Part shown: positions 7,667-14,907 of the stretch, piece after piece | Position numbering within the stretch: the first letter of the stretch is position 1 | Layout: each line of letters opens with the position of its first letter | Assembly: GCA_031276545.1 (NCBI GenBank) | Contig: JAISMW010000092.1 | Coordinates: forward strand, 1-22,147 | Source: Tannerellaceae bacterium | GTDB taxonomy: Bacteria > Bacteroidota > Bacteroidia > Bacteroidales > Tannerellaceae | Length of the DNA stretch: 22,147 nucleotides | Direction of reading: 5' to 3' | Notes under the pieces: generated by a model | Told to the model about the DNA's origin: nothing | Seen by the model: only the letters and a program-made list of their open reading frames with translations | The model's database searches: none | Made by a program: the position numbers and the translations under genes

Positions 7667-7701
7667 CGGAATCATTCCAACAAAAATTAAATTCAGCTTT
7701 T

Positions 7702-10053
7702 ATGTACAAACTACCTGATACATTAGGAGACGATATTTTGAAGTTCAGACATTTATCCAGAGAATATCAGGAAGGAAAGGTTGAAGCTACCCGCTTCAAA
7801 GCTTTCCGCGTGCCAATGGGCATCTACGAACAGCGAAAAAATGAAGTGTATATGACGCGTATACGGACAACGGGAGGCGTCATTCATCCGGAGCAGTTAC
7901 TGGGGCTTATCCGCATCGCGCAAAAACATAAATCCGGCTTATTGCATATTACGACACGCCAGGAAATACAGATACAAAATCTGACTCTGGAAGAAGCAGG
8001 CGACGTTTTGTCTGATTTGCAGAAGATCGGGCTGAGTACCAAAGGCGGCGGCGGGAATACGGTGCGCAATATTCTGGTTTCAGCCGGAAGCGGCATTTCC
8101 AGTGAAGAGGTTTTTGATACCACACCCTATGCAATGGCGCTGACAACAAAACTGATAGCCGAAACGGATTCGTATTTGCTTCCCCGGAAGATGAAAATTG
8201 CGTTTTCGTCTGACGACAGGCAAATTGATTATGCAGGCATCAATGATCTGGGTTTTGTGGCTAAAATACAGGACGGGCAACGGGGATTCCGGATATATGC
8301 CGGAGGGGGAGGAGGCTCCAGACCTTCAACAGGCTGGTTGCTCTTTGATTTTATTCCCGAAAGCGAGCTGTTCGTTATCGCTCAGGCGCTCAAAAAAATG
8401 TTTTCCGAGCATGGGAACCGTAAAAACAAGCATAAAGCACGCCTTCGCTATATCTTCTATCAGTCGGGAGTGGAAGAAACCCTGAGTCTCATCCGAGAAT
8501 ATTACCGGGAAGCGAAAAAAACAACTCCCCTCTTCGTCCGGGAAGAAGAACCGGATGAGGAGAAAGCCCCCGACACGTATACTCCGCTTGCCCATGCCGT
8601 TCCGGATACGGAATATGAAAACTGGAAAAGGAGATACGTCACAGCCCAGAAGCAGAAGGGATATAGCAGCATTATTGTACCCTTCATCTGGGGAAATATT
8701 CCTTTGGATAAGGCTGTCCGGGTAGATGCTTTCAGAAATCTACTGCTTTTTGTTTCCTGTTTTGGAAAAGATACCGTCCGGTTTACGACGACCCAAAATA
8801 TACAACTGCGCAATATTCCGTCAATCGCTTTGCCCGAACTTTACCCGCTGCTGAAAGCAGTCGTTCCGGATATATCCATCCCTTTGCTGGCAAACAATAT
8901 CATTTCCTGTACGGGAGCTGATACCTGCCGGCTGGGAATAGCCCTATCCAAAGGCCTAGGTACGGCCATCCGGCGTGCATTGTCGGATAGTTCCCTGGAT
9001 CTGGACAAACTGGCCAAGACACGTATCCACATCTCCGGCTGCCCGAACTCCTGCGGACAGCAGCTTTGGGCAGATATTGGTTTTTCCGGGAAGATTCTGC
9101 GCACCGACCGTATTTACCCCGCCTACCAAGTGTATCTGGCTGCTCGGCGGGAAGACTCACTCCGGCTGGCAGAGCCGGTCGGCAGCATCAGCGCGCGGGA
9201 TGTACCGGCATTTGTCGTCCGCCTGCTGTCGGCTTATCAAGCCGCCCGCCCGCCATATCCCGACCTGACAGCCTGGCTTGAAAAAGACGGAAAAACGGAG
9301 GCGGAAAAGCTTTTAGCCGAATACAGAAACGTTCCGTCTTTTGAAGAAGACAAAAATTATTATTTTGACTGGGGAGCCGAAACGGTCTTCAGCATCGTTG
9401 ACCGGGGAACGGCAGAATGTTCGGCCGGATTATTTGACATGATCGATCTGGATTTAAACTATATCCGTTCCTACCAGCAGGCGCTTGAAACAGAAACAGA
9501 CCGCCGGAAAATAAATGACCTTTTATATGAGACGGTCTATTCCGCTTCCCGTATGCTGCTTGTTACACGCGGCGCCGAACCTAAAAGCATAGAGGATACA
9601 TTCGCGCTGTTTATTCGCGATTTTGTCGATCCCGGGTTTGTCGATGCCCGGTTCCTTGCAGTGGTGGAGCTGGCGCGGAAGGGCAGGCAGAGAGATTTTA
9701 TCTCCCGGAAAGATGAAATACGGGCGCTTTCGGATGCGGTTATTGAACTGTACAAAAACATGGATGATTCGCTGCAATTTAAAAAGACAGGACTCACCCC
9801 GGTTGAAAAAGAAAACCAGGCAGTTATAGCCGGCAGGAAATCGAAAGACCTGCGGGGTGTTGCCTGCCCGATGAATTTTGTACAAACGAAGATCGTCCTG
9901 TCATCCATGCAGTCGGGCGATGAACTGGAAATCCTGCTGGACGACGGTCAGCCTATCCATAACGTCCCCGGCTCGGTACGTGCTGAAGGTCACAGTATCC
10001 TGGAACAGATACAAACGGAGGATTACTGGAAAGTGATCATCAGGAAAAAATAA
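7702..10053 (+). CDS. siroheme sulfite/nitrite reductase fused to a TusA-like sulfur-carrier domain
   Basis: A 783-aa cytoplasmic protein. Residues about 20-330 and 330-500 hold the two ferredoxin-like half domains and siroheme/4Fe-4S domains of the sulfite/nitrite reductase family (FRVPMGIYEQRKNEVYMTRI; HITTRQEIQIQN; RFTTTQNIQLRNI). The four cluster ligands are Cys403 and Cys409 (CTGADTC) and Cys447 and Cys451 (CPNSC). A helical section of unknown role (about 560-700, possibly HEPN-like) follows, then a C-terminal TusA/SirA-like domain with LRGVACPMNF, in which Cys722 is the expected persulfide carrier. The family reduces sulfite to sulfide by six electrons; TusA domains hand on sulfane sulfur. 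Start at 7702 (MYKLPDTLGDD) fits the promoter. Its stop lies two bases before the second dyad site. Nitrite as substrate cannot be excluded, but the TusA fusion favours sulfur. Confidence 0.9.
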   Translation: MYKLPDTLGDDILKFRHLSREYQEGKVEATRFKAFRVPMGIYEQRKNEVYMTRIRTTGGVIHPEQLLGLIRIAQKHKSGLLHITTRQEIQIQNLTLEEAGDVLSDLQKIGLSTKGGGGNTVRNILVSAGSGISSEEVFDTTPYAMALTTKLIAETDSYLLPRKMKIAFSSDDRQIDYAGINDLGFVAKIQDGQRGFRIYAGGGGGSRPSTGWLLFDFIPESELFVIAQALKKMFSEHGNRKNKHKARLRYIFYQSGVEETLSLIREYYREAKKTTPLFVREEEPDEEKAPDTYTPLAHAVPDTEYENWKRRYVTAQKQKGYSSIIVPFIWGNIPLDKAVRVDAFRNLLLFVSCFGKDTVRFTTTQNIQLRNIPSIALPELYPLLKAVVPDISIPLLANNIISCTGADTCRLGIALSKGLGTAIRRALSDSSLDLDKLAKTRIHISGCPNSCGQQLWADIGFSGKILRTDRIYPAYQVYLAARREDSLRLAEPVGSISARDVPAFVVRLLSAYQAARPPYPDLTAWLEKDGKTEAEKLLAEYRNVPSFEEDKNYYFDWGAETVFSIVDRGTAECSAGLFDMIDLDLNYIRSYQQALETETDRRKINDLLYETVYSASRMLLVTRGAEPKSIEDTFALFIRDFVDPGFVDARFLAVVELARKGRQRDFISRKDEIRALSDAVIELYKNMDDSLQFKKTGLTPVEKENQAVIAGRKSKDLRGVACPMNFVQTKIVLSSMQSGDELEILLDDGQPIHNVPGSVRAEGHSILEQIQTEDYWKVIIRKK

Positions 10054-10055
10054 AT

Positions 10056-10073
10056 ATACCATGTTGACGGTAT
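10056..10073 (-). promoter_or_regulatory. 18-bp dyad operator candidate, copy 2 (susC operon)
   Basis: ATACCATGTTGACGGTAT is the exact reverse complement of the site at 7619-7636, with identity over all 18 bases and no extension beyond. It begins 2 bases after the sulfite reductase stop and ends 21 bases before the TATATTTG -7 box at 10095. That is almost the same spacing as copy 1, as expected for a symmetric operator bound by one regulator. Confidence 0.65.
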
Positions 10074-10094
10074 CTTTCCGAAATAAGAAGTATT

Positions 10095-10102
10095 TATATT
10101 TG
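10095..10102 (+). promoter_or_regulatory. -7 box of the leader/susC operon
   Basis: TATATTTG matches TAnnTTTG. No good TTTG stands at -33; that place is taken by the right arm of the dyad site, suggesting regulator-dependent transcription. The predicted start near 10109 leaves about 230 bases of leader before susC. Confidence 0.6.
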
Positions 10103-10135
10103 TCGCGGTTTTCCGGACAAAATTCTTTAACAGAC

Positions 10136-10264
10136 ATGTACATTATTCCCAAGTTACTAAAAAAAGCATTTATGATTCTGCTTCTGTACAGAAGTGAACG
10201 ATGTTTGTACTATACGATGAATAGATTCTTCGGCAGATCATTAGTTATATTCACTCAAAAATAA
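10136..10264 (+). CDS. putative 42-aa leader peptide
   Basis: An ATG-started frame of 42 codons lies wholly inside the predicted susC leader RNA, beginning about 27 bases after the predicted transcript start and ending 9 bases before the hairpin at 10273-10316. The peptide starts MYIIPKLLKKAFMILLLYRS, continues ERCLYYTMNRFFGRSLVIF and ends TQK. It is very basic and hydrophobic, with a single Cys. A 14-bp palindrome, CTTCTGTACAGAAG (10181-10194), lies inside it. I know of no named family. Its placement between promoter, hairpin and structural gene is that of a translated attenuator or regulatory upstream ORF; this is inference. The frame extends upstream to 10061, but only the ATG at 10136 lies downstream of the promoter. 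Confidence 0.5.
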   Translation: MYIIPKLLKKAFMILLLYRSERCLYYTMNRFFGRSLVIFTQK

Positions 10265-10272
10265 AAATAAAA

Positions 10273-10316
10273 GAGTACCCCTCTTATCCGAACGCAAATG
10301 GCATGGAGGGATACTC
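10273..10316 (+). promoter_or_regulatory. leader hairpin before susC
   Basis: GAGTACCCCTC (10273-10283) pairs with GAGGGATACTC (10306-10316): two 5-bp blocks with one C-A mismatch, around a 22-base loop. An A-rich single-stranded run (10255-10272) precedes it. It covers a possible ATG at 10303 and ends 22 bases before the preferred susC start at 10339. No T-run follows directly, so control of translation or of RNA stability is more likely than classical termination. Confidence 0.55.
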
Positions 10317-10338
10317 AGTACTAAAATCTCTTTTAGAT

Positions 10339-13300
10339 ATGGCAAAATTATTCCATTTATTTTGGAATCGCAAAAGATTCCTTCAGTTTATTATGCTTTT
10401 GTTCGCCCTGGGAAGTTCCATTCCTTTTGCTTCAGCGCAGGAGGGAAGTATCGAAATACAGGGAAAGGTGGTAGACAGCCGCACCGGTGAACCGATCATT
10501 GGAGCCAGCGTCTGGGTAAAAAACAATCGTGCGGTTAAAGGTACAGTCACCGATACGAATGGGGAGTTCAATCTGGATATCTCCTCGTTTCCTGCGACAA
10601 TCGTAATCAGTTATCTTGGCTACAGGTCAGAAGAAATTGATGTCTATGAAAAACCTTCGGAAAGGATCAGCATTTCATTAGCAGAAGATGTGAATGCTTT
10701 GGACGAAGTGGTGGTCATTGGTTATCAGCAGTCGAAGAGAGGTTCGCTGACCGGTTCGGTTTCGACTGTCAAAACAGATCAGTTGATAAATTCTCCTTCT
10801 GTCAGTATTGTAGATAAACTGCAGGGCGAAGTGCCCGGATTGCTGATTGCAAGCAATACCGGCGTTCCGGGTTCTTCTTCGCTGATCCGTCTGCGCGGAG
10901 CAACATCAATAGCGAGCAGTAATACGCCTATCTTCGTCATTGACGGTGTGTTTATAAGTACCGACAACTTGCAGTCGGTAGATCTGGGCGGGCAGCTTGC
11001 CGACCCTTTGTCCAACCTGAACCCGGAAGATATCGAATCTGTCACAGTTCTCAAAGATGCAAGTGCAACAGCTCCCTATGGCGCCCGCGGAGCCAACGGT
11101 GTAATCCTTATTACAACCAAACGCGGAGCCAGCGGGCGCACGAAAGTTAATCTGAAAGCAGAGTTCGGGTTTGCCAAAGCTACGGATTTATGGGATCTGG
11201 TGACAGGGCCTGAATTTGCAGAAATTATCAACACCGCACATCTCAATGACGGTAAACCTGCTGCAACGAGACCTTTCCGGCTTAAATCGGAAGGCGGTCT
11301 GGGACTTCCCGAAGAGCAGCAGACATACGACCGCCTTTCCGATATTTTCAGAACCGCTTTGCTGCAGACATACAATCTTTCGGTTACCGGCGGCAATGAT
11401 AAAACGAATTTCTACCTTGGCGGAGAGTACACAAAGCAGGAAGCGACATTAAAATTGGAAGATTTCTCGCGGGGAGGCTTCCGTATAAATCTGGATCATT
11501 CCCTGCGCTCCAACCTGAAGATAGGAACGAGTAATTCTTTGTCTTACACCCGGCGTTCGCTGGTAAGAGTAGGCGACGGACCTTCCGGCTTCTTTCAGGC
11601 TGCTTTGCATACAGCCACCTTTTCTCCCGTCTATACGGAAGACGGAGGATACAACCGGCCGGCTACTTTTGACAATCATAAAGCCATCCTTGAAAACAAC
11701 GATGGCCATGGATATGGGCTTCGCAATATCAACAATATATATGCTAAATGGGATATCATCCCCGGTCTCTCTTTCAAAACATCGTGGAGTAACGACCGCA
11801 ACAGCTACCATGAAAAATTTTATTATAACACCAACCGTACGCAGGGACAGCCGGAGGGGGAGGCCACAGACGCCACTTCTACCTCCAATGTGTTTACTGC
11901 CGAGCAGCTTTTGAATTATCTTAAAACGATATACAACAAGCATACAATATCGGCCTTCCTCGGTAATTCATACCAGAAAGTGGGGTCGGAGAACAGCCGT
12001 GTCACCGGCAGGGGATTTCCCAGCAATGAGTTTAAACGTATCAGTTCGGCCGCCACTCAGACAGGCAGTACAAGCGGGAGCTCGTCGGCGCTGCTGTCTT
12101 ATTTTGGGGGTGTAAATTATTCGTATGCCGATCGGTACAGCGTAGACCTCGCACTTCGCGCCGACGGTTCATCTCGGGTAGGAATAAATAACCGGTGGGG
12201 CTATTTCCCTGCCTTCGGAGCCGTATGGAATCTTGCAAATGAGAAATTTTTCCCGAAAGGCAAATCAATAAGCGATCTAAGACTAAAAGGAAGTATAGGT
12301 CTTACCGGGAATGAAAATATCGGAGATTTTGCTTCACTCGGTTTATGGAACGGAGGATATAATTACAACGGAGTTTCAGGATTAGGCCCTTCTCAGTTGT
12401 CGAACCCTTCGTTAAAATGGGAAACTACGCGGCAATGGAACATTGGTTTCAGTACCGCCTTTATCAGAGACCGGATTCGTCTGGAGTTTAACTACTATAA
12501 TAAATACACGTATGATTTGCTTTTAAATGAACCGGTTCCCGGGAAAACCGGTTTTTCGACCATTGCAAAAAACTCCGGAGAAGTAAGCAATAAAGGAGTG
12601 GAATTGCAGATAAATTCAATAAATATCAAATCGAATTCATTCTCATGGAACACGGATTTCAGCATTTCCAGAAATAAAAATGTCGTGGAAAAATTACCCG
12701 TTGATATATCTGGAGGTTCGGGTGGCTATGCCGCCTACAAACTGATCGAAGGCTATGCTCTGTACTCCCTATGGGTATGGAATTATTTGGGAGTTAATCC
12801 TGAAAACGGAGAAGCAATATACGAAGACCGGGAGATTGATGGTGTGAAGGATGGTAAAATAACGGTTGATGACAAAAAAGTAGTGGGCGATATCTGGCCC
12901 GATTTTGAAGGATCGATAAGGAATACGCTGAGCTATAAGAATCTGTCGCTCAATTTCAGCTTCTATTATAAATACGGGAACAAAGTATTTAATTACACGA
13001 GGCTATTTCTGGAATCGGGCGGAGCACGGGGCACCGGGCGAGGATTATTGTCCAGCTCGAATAATTACTGGAAAAAACCTGGAGATACAGGCGTTTTACC
13101 GGCTCCCAAAACCGTGGCTAATGCAGACGGCAGCTATAATTACGAAAATCAGTCCAGCCGTGTCGTTGAAGACGGCTCTTTCATCCGCCTGCGCAATGTG
13201 ACCCTTTCCTATACGCTTCCCGGACGTATTCTCTCGCGGGCCGGCATAAACCGTGCGGATATTTATGTTACAGGAAATAACCTCCTTTTGTTCTCAAACT

Positions 13301-13428
13301 ATTCAGGCCCGGATCCGGAGCTTAGTATGGATAGAGGAGGTAACGGAAGCGGGCTTGTTCAATCAATAGATTTTGGAACTCCTCCGCAACCTAAAACCGT
13401 TTTATTCGGATTAAATCTAACATTTTAA
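10339..13428 (+). CDS. susC-like: SusC/RagA-type TonB-dependent outer-membrane transporter
   Basis: A 1029-aa beta-barrel transporter that, with its SusD partner, imports a bound nutrient across the outer membrane using TonB energy. After the signal peptide (cleavage near SIPFASA-Q) comes a carboxypeptidase-regulatory-like domain (IQGKVVDSRTGEPIIGASV, GTVTDTNGEFNLD). It is followed by the SusC hallmark DEVVVIGYQQSKRGSLTGSV, the plug (IRLRGATSIASSNTPIFVID; ATAPYGARGANGVILITTK) and the barrel, ending in KTVLFGLNLTF with the usual terminal Phe. An ATG at 10303 would add 12 residues but lies inside the leader hairpin; 10339 (MAKLFHLFWNRKRFL) gives a clean signal peptide. The susD gene follows after 14 bases. 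The substrate cannot be read from the sequence; the peptidase downstream suggests a peptide or peptide-linked compound. Confidence 0.95.
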   Translation: MAKLFHLFWNRKRFLQFIMLLFALGSSIPFASAQEGSIEIQGKVVDSRTGEPIIGASVWVKNNRAVKGTVTDTNGEFNLDISSFPATIVISYLGYRSEEIDVYEKPSERISISLAEDVNALDEVVVIGYQQSKRGSLTGSVSTVKTDQLINSPSVSIVDKLQGEVPGLLIASNTGVPGSSSLIRLRGATSIASSNTPIFVIDGVFISTDNLQSVDLGGQLADPLSNLNPEDIESVTVLKDASATAPYGARGANGVILITTKRGASGRTKVNLKAEFGFAKATDLWDLVTGPEFAEIINTAHLNDGKPAATRPFRLKSEGGLGLPEEQQTYDRLSDIFRTALLQTYNLSVTGGNDKTNFYLGGEYTKQEATLKLEDFSRGGFRINLDHSLRSNLKIGTSNSLSYTRRSLVRVGDGPSGFFQAALHTATFSPVYTEDGGYNRPATFDNHKAILENNDGHGYGLRNINNIYAKWDIIPGLSFKTSWSNDRNSYHEKFYYNTNRTQGQPEGEATDATSTSNVFTAEQLLNYLKTIYNKHTISAFLGNSYQKVGSENSRVTGRGFPSNEFKRISSAATQTGSTSGSSSALLSYFGGVNYSYADRYSVDLALRADGSSRVGINNRWGYFPAFGAVWNLANEKFFPKGKSISDLRLKGSIGLTGNENIGDFASLGLWNGGYNYNGVSGLGPSQLSNPSLKWETTRQWNIGFSTAFIRDRIRLEFNYYNKYTYDLLLNEPVPGKTGFSTIAKNSGEVSNKGVELQINSINIKSNSFSWNTDFSISRNKNVVEKLPVDISGGSGGYAAYKLIEGYALYSLWVWNYLGVNPENGEAIYEDREIDGVKDGKITVDDKKVVGDIWPDFEGSIRNTLSYKNLSLNFSFYYKYGNKVFNYTRLFLESGGARGTGRGLLSSSNNYWKKPGDTGVLPAPKTVANADGSYNYENQSSRVVEDGSFIRLRNVTLSYTLPGRILSRAGINRADIYVTGNNLLLFSNYSGPDPELSMDRGGNGSGLVQSIDFGTPPQPKTVLFGLNLTF

Positions 13429-13442
13429 ATATACAGTGAGTT

Positions 13443-14822
13443 ATGAGAAAATATATCAGGATATATCATTCAATAATAATTGGAATAGCTTTTGTATCAT
13501 GCGATAGCTTATTGGATACAAAACCGGAAGTGTCCATTTCGGACGAAGGTGTGATTGTCAACCAGGCGTCTGCCGAAAAAGCGCTTATAGGCGTGTACGA
13601 TGCAACAGAGACATCGGAAGGAAATGCGGTTACTACATTCAATAATGCCGCCGACAATGTGACGCGCTACGACAGGCCAACCACCATTATTCCCGATCTG
13701 AACCCAACCGGAACCGATGGGGGTACCGGTGGAACGGATTTGACAGGAGGAAGCGGATATAACAGCTATTATATCTCTATCAACCGGGCAAATTCAGTTA
13801 TAAAGGGAGTACTTGCCATCGGTGATGACAAATTTCAGGGGAATAACAAAAACAGAATTCTTGCAGAAACATATTTTTTAAGGGCTTTGGCCTATTTTGA
13901 ACTGGCCCGTACTTTCGGTTCCGTACCCATTGTGCTGGAACCATCGCTTGCAACCGGTATAGCACTAAGCCCGAAAGAAGAAGTATACCAGCGTGTCGGT
14001 GAGGATTTGGATGAAGCCGAACGCCTTTTCGACAATTCCTTTTCTGATGCGGGACGAAGCCGGGCTTCGCTCTGGGCTGTCTATGCTTTGAAAGCACGCC
14101 TGTATTTATATACGGAAAAGTGGGCACAGGCGGAAGAATATGCAAGCAAAGTAATCAATCACCCCAGTATCAGGCTGAGTCCGGTTTTCAGTGATTTCTT
14201 TACCAACCCGCTTTCTTCCGAAGCTATCTTTGAACTGGTATTCAATGCAGCAGATAGAAATCCTTTTTATACTTATTTTCTGACGGCTTCACAGGGCGGA
14301 CGGTTTTATTATATTCCCAATCAGGATTTTGTTCAGGAGCTGATTGACCCTGCCCGTGGAGGCGAACGCAGTAAATTAGTAGCAGTGCCGGAAGCAGGCG
14401 TCCCGTTTTATTCAATTGCCGAATACGGGAAGCAGGATGGCTCAAGTTCCATTTTTGTGTTGCGTATAGCAGAACAGATTCTGATACGCGCCGAAGCCCG
14501 GCTGAAAAAGTCGCCGGCAGACCTGCAGGGAGCCATTGATGACATTGATGAAATCCGCAAAAGGGCAGGTGTTGAATTGATCCGGAATAGGGAAACAAGA
14601 CCGGGCACGCAGGAGCTGTTGCTGATCATCGAGAATGAACGCCGCTATGAACTGGCTTTCGAAGGACACCGGTATTCCGACATCATTCGTACAGGCCGGG
14701 CGCCGGAGGTCTTCGGACAGTACAACGACCGGTATAAAGATGAGCGTTACTGGGTTTTCCCGTTTCCCCACGATGCGACTATCAACGACCCCGACCTGAT
14801 ACAGCCGGAAGTCTACCGGTAA
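13443..14822 (+). CDS. susD-like: SusD/RagB-type surface nutrient-binding lipoprotein
   Basis: A 459-aa lipoprotein that caps the SusC barrel and binds the substrate at the cell surface. The N-terminus MRKYIRIYHSIIIGIAFVSC has lipobox FVSC, with Cys20 lipidated. Family stretches are visible: SLLDTKPEVSI near the start, NRANSVIKG, ILAETYFLRALAYFELARTF, SRASLWAVYALKARLYLYT (TPR-like helices), EQILIRAEARLKK and, near the C-terminus, ENERRYELAFEGHRYSDIIR followed by YWVFPFP. Somewhat short for a SusD (often 480-600 aa) but intact at both ends. It lies 14 bases after susC and is surely co-transcribed. An 85-base gap without clear promoter or terminator separates it from the peptidase gene. Confidence 0.95.
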   Translation: MRKYIRIYHSIIIGIAFVSCDSLLDTKPEVSISDEGVIVNQASAEKALIGVYDATETSEGNAVTTFNNAADNVTRYDRPTTIIPDLNPTGTDGGTGGTDLTGGSGYNSYYISINRANSVIKGVLAIGDDKFQGNNKNRILAETYFLRALAYFELARTFGSVPIVLEPSLATGIALSPKEEVYQRVGEDLDEAERLFDNSFSDAGRSRASLWAVYALKARLYLYTEKWAQAEEYASKVINHPSIRLSPVFSDFFTNPLSSEAIFELVFNAADRNPFYTYFLTASQGGRFYYIPNQDFVQELIDPARGGERSKLVAVPEAGVPFYSIAEYGKQDGSSSIFVLRIAEQILIRAEARLKKSPADLQGAIDDIDEIRKRAGVELIRNRETRPGTQELLLIIENERRYELAFEGHRYSDIIRTGRAPEVFGQYNDRYKDERYWVFPFPHDATINDPDLIQPEVYR

Positions 14823-14907
14823 TCCGCCGGCTTCTGTTCCTTCGTTTATCCTCAATCAAACATATCGTATAAAGAAAGTATAACAACCAATAAAGTATTC
14901 GTATCAA

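Noticed and set aside
7570..7701. Longer N-terminus for the sulfite reductase from the GTG at 7570
   Set aside because: It would start upstream of the promoter and dyad, and the extra 44 residues do not resemble the family.
7619..10073. Invertible DNA segment bounded by the 18-bp inverted pair
   Set aside because: Each copy is itself a dyad and sits at the same distance from a -7 box, which fits an operator better. No invertase gene is nearby. Read evidence for inversion would revive the idea.
10303..10338. susC start at the ATG at 10303
   Set aside because: This ATG lies in the leader hairpin, and the extra 12 residues spoil an otherwise clean signal peptide. It is still possible.
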